Assembly: GCA_958436995.1 (NCBI GenBank)
Contig: CAUBMI010000041.1
Coordinates: forward strand, 1-20,475
Source of the DNA: an uncultured Collinsella sp.
GTDB taxonomy: Bacteria; Actinomycetota; Coriobacteriia; Coriobacteriales; Coriobacteriaceae
Length of the DNA stretch: 20,475 nucleotides
Direction of reading: 5' to 3'
Below the pieces are notes generated by a model. It searched no databases and was not told the DNA's origin. It saw only the letters and a list, made by a program, of their open reading frames with translations. A program made the position numbers and the translations under genes. Below, one piece after another: positions 6,938 to 13,776 of this stretch (the first letter of the stretch is position 1; every line of letters begins with the position of its first letter).

Positions 6938-8305
6938 ATGATCATCATCAAAAACGGCGCGCTCGTGACGCCCCAGGGGCTTCGCCGCGCCGATCTTGCC
7001 ATGGATGGCGATAAGATCGTGCGGATTGCCGCGGCGATTGAGCCGGCCGAGGGCGATACCGTCGAGGATGCTGCGGGCTGCTGGGTGTTCCCGGGCTTTA
7101 TCGACGGCCACACGCACATGCAGTGCTGGACCGGCATGGATTGGACGGCCGATAGCTTTGAGACCGGTACGCGTGCGGCTGCCTGCGGCGGTACGACGAC
7201 CATCGTGGACTACGCGACGGCCGATCGCGGCGTGACTATGCCCGATGCCTTGGCCGAGTGGCATCGCCGCGCCGACGGAACCTGCACGGCCAACTACGCC
7301 TTTCATATGGCACTCGCCGAGTGGAACGAGCGCAACCGCGCCGACCTCTCGGCCATGCGCGAGGCGGGCGTATCGTCGTTCAAGACCTACTTTGCCTACG
7401 ATCATCTGCGCCTGGACGATGCCGAGACGCTCGAGGTGCTGGAGGAACTCAAGCGTATTGGCGGCATACTGTGCGTGCATTGCGAGAACGGTACGCTGGT
7501 GAATGAGCTGCAGAAGCGCGTGTTTGAGCAGGGTATCCACGGGCCCGAGGGCCATGCGCTCAGCCGTCCGGATGTGTGCGAGGCCGAGGCCGTGAGCCGT
7601 CTGCTGTATCTGGCACACCTGGCCGGCGACGCACCGGTCAACGTGGTACACCTTTCGACCAAGTTGGGGCTCGAGGCCATTCGCGCTGCCAAAGCGCGCG
7701 GGCAGAAGAACATCTATGTCGAGACCTGTCCTCAATATCTGATGCTCGACGATACGCGCTACTTGGAGCAGGGCGAGGACGGCTTTGCGGGCGCCAAGTA
7801 TGTGATGAGCCCGCCGCTGCGCCATGCCGGCGACCGTGCGGCACTGCGCGAGGCGCTTGTGGCCGGCGAGATCGATACGATTGCGACCGACCACTGCAGC
7901 TTTAACCTGCACGGGCAAAAGGACCGCGGGCGCGATGACTTCCGCGCGATTCCCAACGGCGGGCCCGGTGTGGAGCATCGCCCCGTCGCGATCGCTACGA
8001 GTTTTGAGGGACAGCTGGGCCCCGAGGATCTGTGCCGCTTGATGAGCGAGAACCCGGCGCGCGTCTTTGGCATGTATCCGCGCAAGGGCTGTCTTGCCGA
8101 GGGCTCCGATGCCGACGTGTGCGTGTGGGATCCCAAGGCGCGCTGGACGATTAGCGCCGCGACGCAGCATCAGGCTGTGGACTATACGCCGCTCGAGGGC
8201 TTTGAGGCGCACGGCCGCGCCAAGGCCGTGTTTGTGAACGGCGTGCTGGCTGCGCGCGACGGCGAGCCCACCGGAGCCCAACCCGGCCGCTACGTGCCCC
8301 GCTAA
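6938..8305 (+). CDS. hyuA: Dihydropyrimidinase/hydantoinase-family cyclic amidohydrolase
   Basis: The 455-residue cytosolic enzyme of the amidohydrolase superfamily opens cyclic ureides (hydantoins, dihydropyrimidines or related rings). All expected dinuclear-metal ligands are visible with family spacing: His58 and His60 (GFIDGHTHM), carboxylated Lys149 (SSFKTYFAY), His181 (CVHCENG), His238 (VVHLST) and Asp318 (ATDHCSF). AAGGAG lies six bases before the ATG, 12 bases after mocA. Its E. coli counterpart HyuA sits in the same ygeW-ygeX-ygeY neighbourhood. Here it most likely opens an imidazolone or hydantoin-like ring from a degraded purine; a pyrimidine substrate is also possible. Confidence 0.92.
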   Translation: MIIIKNGALVTPQGLRRADLAMDGDKIVRIAAAIEPAEGDTVEDAAGCWVFPGFIDGHTHMQCWTGMDWTADSFETGTRAAACGGTTTIVDYATADRGVTMPDALAEWHRRADGTCTANYAFHMALAEWNERNRADLSAMREAGVSSFKTYFAYDHLRLDDAETLEVLEELKRIGGILCVHCENGTLVNELQKRVFEQGIHGPEGHALSRPDVCEAEAVSRLLYLAHLAGDAPVNVVHLSTKLGLEAIRAAKARGQKNIYVETCPQYLMLDDTRYLEQGEDGFAGAKYVMSPPLRHAGDRAALREALVAGEIDTIATDHCSFNLHGQKDRGRDDFRAIPNGGPGVEHRPVAIATSFEGQLGPEDLCRLMSENPARVFGMYPRKGCLAEGSDADVCVWDPKARWTISAATQHQAVDYTPLEGFEAHGRAKAVFVNGVLAARDGEPTGAQPGRYVPR

Positions 8306-8318
8306 CGGGAAGACCGCC

Positions 8319-8391
8319 GGGGTAGCTAATTTGGGAGATGATTTTTTGGGACGGGGTAGCAAAAAGAGCCCCGTCCCAAATTTGCTACCCC
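8319..8391. terminator. Bidirectional nested hairpin between convergent hyuA and yqeC
   Basis: TTTGGGACGGGG (8345-8356) and CCCCGTCCCAAA (8369-8380) form a perfect 12-bp stem followed by TTT; read from the other strand it is also followed by a T-run (complement of the A-rich side). A second pairing is possible: GGGGTAGCTAATTTGGGA (8319-8336) with its near-exact complement at 8374-8391, 17 of 18 positions. Both use 8374-8380, so they exclude each other. The yqeC stop codon (8385-8387) lies in the outer arm. It ends two convergent transcripts. Confidence 0.75.
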
Positions 8392-9122
8392 TGGAGGCTG
8401 GTGGCGATGAGGGGGCGGCCGAGGGCTGCCTCGAAGCAATCTGCCATCGTTGGATCGGCAAGCGTGTCGACTTGGTTGAGCATGATGCGGGCATTGTCGA
8501 GGTTCAGCATCTGCAGCTCGGCATTGAGCACCATGGCGACGCGCTCTGGGGTGGCAGCGTCGGTGGGCTCGCAGCCGCAGCGCTCGCAGAAGAGCTCGGG
8601 GCGGTGGACAACCTTGGCGACGGGCTTGCCCAGCCCTGAGGCGCCGACGACCCAGACAACGTTTGCCGTGGCGGCGGGAATTACCGGCTCCCAGGCGGCA
8701 TGCGCCTTGAGCGGGAGTCGCTTGCTGCCATCTGCCTCGGCCAACACATAGTCAAAGCGCTGCGCCAGCTGGTCGAGCGGCTCAGCGGGGGCGGAGAGCT
8801 TGCCTGTCTCCGGGTCCAAGACGCCTGCCTGGCAGATGCTTCCGCGCACAAGGCCCGCGCAGGCCTCGCAGGTGCAGCCGGGGGCGTGTAAGGCACCTGG
8901 CTTCCAAGGTGCGGCGTCCAGGCGACGATTCGACCCGTCCCATGGCACGCCGGCAACGGGAAGCATATGCGTGGTGGTACAGAGGAGCACGCGGCCGCCA
9001 GCGCGCATGAGCTCAAGACCCAGCGTCTTGAGCAAGGTCGACTTGCCGCCGCTGCCGATAATCGCGGTAATGCCCGGCTCGATCCTGAGCGCCGAGGCAA
9101 GATTGCCGCTAACCGTTTCCAT
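8385..9122 (-). CDS. yqeC: YqeC, putative selenium-dependent hydroxylase accessory protein
   Basis: The 245-residue protein has an N-terminal P-loop GSGGKST (23-29), a GRVLLCTTTHM strand and VLAEADGSKRLPLKAH, the hallmarks of the YqeC family. Members occur with YqeB and Mo hydroxylases that carry labile selenium and are thought to act in selenium insertion or cofactor maturation. The biochemistry is not established. Cys clusters (CTCEAC and CERCGC) are notable and could bind metal or chalcogen. The ribosome binding site is weak (GGTGA). It runs opposite to all other genes of the block, convergent with hyuA and divergent from yqeB, so it can be controlled separately from its partners. Confidence 0.88.
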   Translation of the reverse strand: METVSGNLASALRIEPGITAIIGSGGKSTLLKTLGLELMRAGGRVLLCTTTHMLPVAGVPWDGSNRRLDAAPWKPGALHAPGCTCEACAGLVRGSICQAGVLDPETGKLSAPAEPLDQLAQRFDYVLAEADGSKRLPLKAHAAWEPVIPAATANVVWVVGASGLGKPVAKVVHRPELFCERCGCEPTDAATPERVAMVLNAELQMLNLDNARIMLNQVDTLADPTMADCFEAALGRPLIATSLQG

Positions 9123-9224
9123 CTGTTCACCGCCGTATAATACTGTGATAATAAATAATCATCAGAGTAGCGGTCGAACCGCTTTTGCTCTGCTCAAACC
9201 GTAGCACAGGGAGGTGCCCCGGGA
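9123..9224. promoter_or_regulatory. Divergent yqeC/yqeB promoter region with stem-loop
   Basis: An AT-rich core (9136-9160) contains TATAAT (9136-9141) and an extended -10-like TGTGATAAT (9144-9152) for yqeB, with TGTTCA (9124-9129) 17 bases upstream as a weak -35. On the minus strand TATTAT (9142-9137) could serve yqeC. A hairpin follows: AGCGGT-CGA-ACCGCT (9169-9183), extended by CAGAG (9163-9167) and CTCTG (9188-9192). It would lie in the yqeB leader and could be an operator or attenuator. GGGAGGTG precedes the yqeB ATG. Confidence 0.45.
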
Positions 9225-10019
9225 ATGCTCGTTTATGTTCGCGGCGCCGGCGATATCGCCACGGGTGTCGCTGCCCGTTTGGTGCGCGCCGGCGTGTCGG
9301 TTGTCATGGCCGATATCGCGGTTCCCACGTGCATCCGCCGCACAATCAGTTTTTGCGAGGCCATTCGCCTGGGCGAGGTCCAGGTCGAGGGCATTCGCGC
9401 TCGCTTGGCACAGACGCCGGCTGAGGCGCTTGCGATTGCCGAGGCTGGAGACGTCGCCGTTGTGGTAGACCCCCAGGCCAAGATGATCGGCGAGCTGAAA
9501 CCCGCGGCTGTGGTCGACGCGATTTTGGCTAAGCGCAACTTGGGCACCACGCGCGACATGGCGCCCGCCGTCATCGCCGTGGGGCCGGGCTTTACCGCGC
9601 CGGTTGACTGCGACGCCGTGGTCGAGACCATGCGCGGGCATTTTCTCGGCCGTGTCATTACCCAAGGTTCGCCCCAGCCTAACACGGGCGTGCCGGGCAT
9701 TATCGCCGGCTATGGCAAGGAACGTGTTATCCACAGCCCCGCCGCCGGCGTGTTTCGGTCCGACCGCGCAATCGGCGACATCGTGAGCGCCGGAGACGTG
9801 ATTGGCTACGCGGGCGATACGCCCATGTGCACGCAGATCGATGGCTGTCTGCGCGGGCTTTTGGCGAACGGCGTGCAGGTGACTGAGGGCTTTAAATGCG
9901 CCGATGTCGATCCGCGCGGCGACGCCAGCTACATCAACTATATTTCGGACAAGGCGACATCGGTCGGCGGCGGCGTGCTCGAGGCACTCGCTATGCTCAC
10001 CGATGTCTTTAGAGGATAG
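9225..10019 (+). CDS. yqeB: YqeB, selenium-dependent molybdenum hydroxylase system protein
   Basis: The 264-residue protein matches the YqeB/EF2563 family, partners of selenium-dependent Mo hydroxylases. It opens with a Rossmann-like glycine motif (VRGAGDIATGVAARL, 5-19) and carries the conserved AVGPGFTAP and AAGVFRSDRAIGD stretches. The family is linked to maturation or storage of the Mo/Se cofactor; the exact activity is unknown. GGGAGGTG lies eight bases before the ATG. xdhC follows after nine bases, so the two almost surely share a transcript. No hydroxylase gene lies in the window, so these factors must serve an enzyme encoded elsewhere. Confidence 0.9.
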   Translation: MLVYVRGAGDIATGVAARLVRAGVSVVMADIAVPTCIRRTISFCEAIRLGEVQVEGIRARLAQTPAEALAIAEAGDVAVVVDPQAKMIGELKPAAVVDAILAKRNLGTTRDMAPAVIAVGPGFTAPVDCDAVVETMRGHFLGRVITQGSPQPNTGVPGIIAGYGKERVIHSPAAGVFRSDRAIGDIVSAGDVIGYAGDTPMCTQIDGCLRGLLANGVQVTEGFKCADVDPRGDASYINYISDKATSVGGGVLEALAMLTDVFRG

Positions 10020-10028
10020 AAGGCGGCA

Positions 10029-11072
10029 ATGGAAAAGCTCGATGTTGTGAATGCGGCGCTTGCCGCCCTGCGTGCTGGCGAGACGTGCGAGCTCGTGGTC
10101 GTGGCCGGTACGGCGGGGTCATCACCACGCGGCGTGGGCGCCTGGATGGCCGTCTTTGCCGATGGCAGCCAAGCGGGCACCATCGGCGGCGGCAAGATTG
10201 AGCTTTTTGCGCTGGACGAGGCGCGCGAGCTGCTGGCCGCAGGGCAATCGCGTCTGGTCCGCTACACCATGGGCGGCGAGAACTCCGATACCGGCATGAT
10301 CTGCGGCGGGGCCATCTGCCTGTGCTACCTGCATCTGGACTCGACCCAGGCACCGTTGTTCCAGTCGGTTGCCGACGTCTTGGCCTATCGGCGCATCGGC
10401 GACTTCGTCATCGACTTTGAGCCGTTTATCGCGAGCGCGCTCGAGGGCGATGTGGTTGAGTACCATGGCGAGACATCGCGCCATACCATTGCCGGCTGCC
10501 CCGAGCTTTCGCTGGTGGAGGAGGGGAGTAAGGTCACCTACACCAACGCCGCCTCCGAGATTCCCCCGGCGCACATCGAGACGCTCTGCCCCGAGGGCCT
10601 GACCTATATCTTTGGCTGCGGCCACGTGGGCGCTGCGACGGCGCGGGTGCTCACGGCGGCGGGCTTTGCCGTCGTGGCTTGCGACGACCGCCCCGGCACG
10701 CTGACCCCCGAATGGGTGCCCGGCGTCTACGACCGTCGTCTGGTCGATTATAAGAACCTGAGCGAGCTGTGCCCCATCGGCCCGCGCGACTTGGTGGTCG
10801 TCGCCACGGCGGGTCACAAGTCCGATATCGACGTGGTGATTCAGGCCACGCGCGCTAAACCCGCCTATCTGGGCTGCCTGGGCTCGCGCCGCAAGACCGC
10901 CTTTGTGCGCGCCCGCCTGGAGCAGGAGGGCTTCACGCAGGGCCAGATCGACGAGCTGCACCTGCCGATCGGTGTCGCCATCGAGGCCGAGGACCCCGAG
11001 GAGATCGCCATCTCCATCGCCGCCGAGATGATCCACCTGCGTCGCACCAAACTCGTCCCCCGCAAGCGCTAG
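10029..11072 (+). CDS. xdhC: XdhC/CoxI-family molybdenum hydroxylase maturation protein
   Basis: The 347-residue protein has the XdhC/CoxI N-terminal domain at about 10-105 (VAGTAGSSPRGVGAWM, GTIGGGKIE, and TGMICGGAICL with the conserved CGG) and a C-terminal Rossmann domain at about 190-330 (YIFGCGHVGAATARVL, 193-208; LGCLGSRRKTAF). XdhC proteins bind the molybdenum cofactor, help form its terminal sulfido ligand and hand it to xanthine dehydrogenase-type apoenzymes. It follows yqeB closely. A permease follows after 127 bp without a clear terminator, so readthrough into that gene is possible. Confidence 0.92.
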   Translation: MEKLDVVNAALAALRAGETCELVVVAGTAGSSPRGVGAWMAVFADGSQAGTIGGGKIELFALDEARELLAAGQSRLVRYTMGGENSDTGMICGGAICLCYLHLDSTQAPLFQSVADVLAYRRIGDFVIDFEPFIASALEGDVVEYHGETSRHTIAGCPELSLVEEGSKVTYTNAASEIPPAHIETLCPEGLTYIFGCGHVGAATARVLTAAGFAVVACDDRPGTLTPEWVPGVYDRRLVDYKNLSELCPIGPRDLVVVATAGHKSDIDVVIQATRAKPAYLGCLGSRRKTAFVRARLEQEGFTQGQIDELHLPIGVAIEAEDPEEIAISIAAEMIHLRRTKLVPRKR

Positions 11073-11104
11073 TCGCATCCCAAATGAGCTGCCCCAGCCC
11101 TCTG

Positions 11105-11199
11105 CCGCATGCGGGTCAAAATGCTACCTGTGCCATATGCCCTATAATGTCCGACCGTTGAGCGGCATGGGGCCGCTGCCTAGGGTATGGGAGGCGCAA
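11105..11199 (+). promoter_or_regulatory. Promoter and leader of the nucleobase permease gene
   Basis: A perfect TATAAT lies at 11143-11148, about 52 bases before the permease ATG at 11200; the -35 region is poor. Upstream is a perfect 10-base palindrome CCGCATGCGG (11105-11114), a candidate operator. In the leader AGCGGC/GCCGCT (11161-11177) forms a short hairpin just before the GGGAGG ribosome binding site (11189-11194). The -10 box lies downstream of an in-frame ATG at 11137, arguing against that ATG as the start. Confidence 0.4.
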
Positions 11200-12513
11200 A
11201 TGGCAGAGTCGGCAGCAGGGGATGCCCTGTTCGAGCGTACGGGAAAAGTTTCGTTTGTGCAGGTATTACCCCATGCACTGCAGCATGTGCTGGCGGCATT
11301 CGCGGGTATCGTCACGCCCGCCATCATTATCGCGTCGGTCTGTGGCTTTACCCCTCAAGAGGAAGCCGCTGTCATCCAGGCGTCGCTCGTCCTCTCGGCG
11401 ATTGACATTTTCCTTCAACAGTTTCCCATAAAAGGTGTCGTCGGTTCGGGCCTGCCCATTGTGATGGGTGCGAGCTTTACCTTCGTGCCGGCGCTCAAGG
11501 CAGTCGGTCTTGAGCTTGGTTTTGAGGCCGTACTGGGCGCCCAGGTAATCGGCGGCGCGCTCGTCGCACTCTTCGGCCTACTGTTTAGGCGCGTGAGTTT
11601 TCTGTTTCCGGCCCCGGTGCTTGGCACCGTCATCTTTGTCATTGGCCTGTCGCTATGCCCAGTGGCAGTTGCCTCCATGGCGGGCGGGGAGGGCGCGGCC
11701 GATTTTGGCAGTGTCACCAACTGGGCCGTCGCACTTGTGACGTTCGTCGTCACCTTTATGGCTGGCAACTACGGCAAGGGCGCGCTTAGGCTGGGCAGCA
11801 TCCTGGCTAGTATCTGCGCGGGCTTTGTTTTGGCTGCGGTGTTGGGCATGGTCGATTTCTCGGCCATCGCGACCGCCAGCTGGTTCGCCCCGCCGGCCCT
11901 GGGCGCCCATCGCCTGGTGTTCGACCCGGCCGCGTGCGCCGTTGTGGGCGTTGTCGCCATTGTCAACGCAGTACAGGTCATGGGCGAGTTTGCCGCCGTG
12001 TCGTCCGCTGCGCTCGATACCCCTGCGACCGATAGCCAGATCTCGGGTGGCCTGATCGCCAACGGCCTGGTCGGTATGCTGTCAGGCTTTTTTGGCGGCG
12101 TCCCCACGGCAACCTTTGGCCAGAATGTGGGCATTATCGCCGAGAACAAGGTCGTCAACCGCATGGTCTTTACGCTTGCGGCTGCCATCCTGCTCATCGC
12201 GGGCCTGCTGCCCAAGTGTGCGGCGGTGCTCACGTCTATTCCGCAGCCGGTCATCGGTGGCGCCACGATTGGCGTGTTCGCGACCATCGGTATGAACGGT
12301 GTGGTCATGTTTGCCCGCCACGGCCTGTCTCAGCGCGATACCACGCTCATGGGTCTCTCTATCGCCTTTGGCACGGGCATTGAGCGCACGGCCGGCGCGC
12401 TTGCCGGCGCTGGATTCCCCGCATGGGTCGGCACCGTTTTTGGCGGATCCTCCATTGCCGTCGCCGCGCTCGTTGCTGTGATCCTCAACCTGGTCCTCCC
12501 GCGCCAAAAATAA
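11200..12513 (+). CDS. NCS2-family nucleobase:cation symporter (xanthine/uracil/urate type)
   Basis: The 437-residue, strongly hydrophobic protein has about 12-14 membrane segments of the nucleobase-ascorbate transporter fold. The TM1 QH motif appears at HALQHVLAAFAGIVTP (25-40). A TM8 acidic site is likely at Glu263 (VQVMGEFAAVSS). The family signature is at FGQNVGIIAENKVVNR (306-321), with Gln308-Asn309 matching the substrate-binding pair of purine permeases rather than the Glu-Asn of uracil carriers; this favours xanthine, urate or another purine. GGGAGG five bases before the ATG at 11200 sets the start. It closes the catabolic block and would supply its substrate from outside the cell. 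Confidence 0.88.
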   Translation: MAESAAGDALFERTGKVSFVQVLPHALQHVLAAFAGIVTPAIIIASVCGFTPQEEAAVIQASLVLSAIDIFLQQFPIKGVVGSGLPIVMGASFTFVPALKAVGLELGFEAVLGAQVIGGALVALFGLLFRRVSFLFPAPVLGTVIFVIGLSLCPVAVASMAGGEGAADFGSVTNWAVALVTFVVTFMAGNYGKGALRLGSILASICAGFVLAAVLGMVDFSAIATASWFAPPALGAHRLVFDPAACAVVGVVAIVNAVQVMGEFAAVSSAALDTPATDSQISGGLIANGLVGMLSGFFGGVPTATFGQNVGIIAENKVVNRMVFTLAAAILLIAGLLPKCAAVLTSIPQPVIGGATIGVFATIGMNGVVMFARHGLSQRDTTLMGLSIAFGTGIERTAGALAGAGFPAWVGTVFGGSSIAVAALVAVILNLVLPRQK

Positions 12514-12526
12514 CGCCCCATATATG

Positions 12527-12600
12527 AGTTGCGGTGGAATAGGGACTGTTTAAGCCTTTTAAGCCATCAAACAGTCCCTATCTCACCGCAACTGCTGTTT
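12527..12600 (+). terminator. Large hairpin after the permease, GGGAC type
   Basis: AGTTGCGGTG (12527-12536) pairs with CACCGCAACT (12584-12593), and ATAGGGACTGTTT (12539-12551) with AAACAGTCCCTAT (12569-12581). Only a two-base internal mismatch separates them, giving a 23-bp stem with a 17-base loop. A TTTTCC tract follows at 12598. It probably ends the permease transcript and insulates the ribosomal operon. It also shares the GGGAC/GTCCC core with two other palindromes in the window. Confidence 0.65.
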
Positions 12601-12834
12601 TCCTCCGTGCCCTAGGGATCAATTTGTGCGGGGGAGTTGTGGAGTTGTGCAGGCAGACGAGGTTTTTCTGGAAATACGCACCCAATGCGCGTATAGTACC
12701 GATTGTTTTGTCGGCTCCTGCTGCGTCGAGTCCAAACCGCGAAATGCCATGAGCGGCGCGGATGCAGCCAGGAGGCACGAGGACAACCCATCGTGGCCAC
12801 GCCCCGTGCTTAAAACCCCAAGAAGGAGTGAACA
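12601..12834 (+). promoter_or_regulatory. Promoter and structured leader of the rplE operon
   Basis: The 321 bp between the permease stop and rplE contain no gene that I can support, and no trace of rplX or rplN. TATAGT (12692-12697) is a probable -10 with a poor -35. It overlaps an inverted repeat, ATACGCA...TGCGCGTAT (12674-12694). In the leader GCTCCTGCTGC (12714-12724) can pair with GCAGCCAGGAGGC (12764-12776) with two bulges, a candidate regulatory stem for a ribosomal-protein operon. AAGGAG ends eight bases before the rplE ATG. A short tandem repeat (GAGTTGTGGAGTTGTG) lies near 12637. Confidence 0.45.
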
Positions 12835-13392
12835 ATGGCAGAAGAGAAGTATGTGCCGCGTCTGAAGACCAAGTACAACAACGAGGTCAAGCAGCAGCTT
12901 CAGGACAAGTTCCAGTACGAGAACGTCATGATGATCCCCAAGTTTGAGAAGATCGTCGTGAACATGGGTGTCGGCGAGGCCGCTACCGATTCCAAGGCCA
13001 TCGACGGTGCCGTGCGCGACCTGCGCGCCATCACCGGCCAGCAGCCGATGATCACCCGTGCCCGCAAGTCCATCGCTACCTTCCGCCTGCGCGCTGGTAT
13101 GCCGATCGGCTGCAAGGTTACCCTGCGTGGCGACCGTATGTGGGAGTTCTTCGATCGTCTGACCTCCGTCGCGATTCCCCGTATCCGCGACTTCCGCGGC
13201 ATCTCCGCCAAGAGCTTCGACGGCCGTGGTAACTTCTCCATGGGCGTCACCGAGCAGCTCATCTTCCCCGAGATCGACTTCGACTCCGTCGATCACCAGC
13301 GTGGTATGGACATCACTTTCGTGACCACCGCCAATACCGATGAGGAGGCCAAGGCCCTTCTGGACGCCTTCGGTTTCCCGTTCAAGAAATAG
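12835..13392 (+). CDS. rplE: 50S ribosomal protein L5
   Basis: The 185-residue protein carries the L5 hallmarks PKFEKIVVNMGVGEA near residue 35 and GVTEQLIFPEIDFD near 138. It binds 5S rRNA in the central protuberance of the large subunit. The length is normal for bacteria. AAGGAG sets the start. It is the first gene of the ribosomal block here, whereas rplX and rplN usually precede it. A 79-bp spacer with a hairpin separates it from rpsN. Confidence 0.98.
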   Translation: MAEEKYVPRLKTKYNNEVKQQLQDKFQYENVMMIPKFEKIVVNMGVGEAATDSKAIDGAVRDLRAITGQQPMITRARKSIATFRLRAGMPIGCKVTLRGDRMWEFFDRLTSVAIPRIRDFRGISAKSFDGRGNFSMGVTEQLIFPEIDFDSVDHQRGMDITFVTTANTDEEAKALLDAFGFPFKK

Positions 13393-13408
13393 GTTCACCT
13401 GCCCTATG

Positions 13409-13436
13409 AGCGCCGTTCCCAGAAGGGGGCGGCGCT
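13409..13436 (+). other. Stem-loop in the rplE-rpsN spacer
   Basis: AGCGCCG (13409-13415) and CGGCGCT (13430-13436) form a perfect 7-bp stem with further CCC/GGG pairing inside. No T-tail follows, so it looks like an RNA stability, processing or translational-control element within the operon rather than a terminator. Confidence 0.5.
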
Positions 13437-13471
13437 TGGGGCGAACAATACTCTATGTGAGGAGGATATAA

Positions 13472-13657
13472 GTGGCTAAGACATCGATGATCGTCAAGTG
13501 CAATCGCAAGCAGAAGTTCTCTACTCGTGAGTACACGCGCTGCCAGCGCTGCGGCCGTCCGCACTCTGTGTACCGCAAGTTCGGCCTGTGCCGTGTCTGC
13601 TTCCGCGAGCTTGCACTCAAGGGCGAGCTTCCCGGCGTTAAGAAGGCCAGCTGGTAA
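13472..13657 (+). CDS. rpsN: 30S ribosomal protein S14, zinc-binding type Z
   Basis: This 61-residue protein is the short, zinc-containing form of S14, with Cys24, Cys27, Cys40 and Cys43 (CQRC...CRVC) as the zinc site. It acts in the 30S head. The start is GTG at 13472 with AGGAGG eight bases upstream, and MAKTSMIVK is the expected N-terminus. A Cys-less long paralogue, if the genome has one, would lie elsewhere. Confidence 0.97.
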   Translation: MAKTSMIVKCNRKQKFSTREYTRCQRCGRPHSVYRKFGLCRVCFRELALKGELPGVKKASW

Positions 13658-13776
13658 GTCACTACCAGCGTTTCAAGCATCCGTTTGGAACAGGGAAAAC
13701 GCGCTAGTTAGGCTTTGCCGTTAAGGGCGGCGAAGAACCAAGAGCACGTGTTCATCAAGAACGAAGGAGAATCTGT

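Noticed and set aside
4892..8494. 1200-codon minus-strand open frame antisense to ygeW, mocA and hyuA
   Set aside because: It lies opposite three clearly conserved enzymes and crosses two terminators. It has no recognisable domain, and such frames arise from strong GC third-position bias.
10122..11078. Minus-strand frame antisense to xdhC
   Set aside because: xdhC shows both family domains; the reverse frame has no motif or convincing ribosome binding site.
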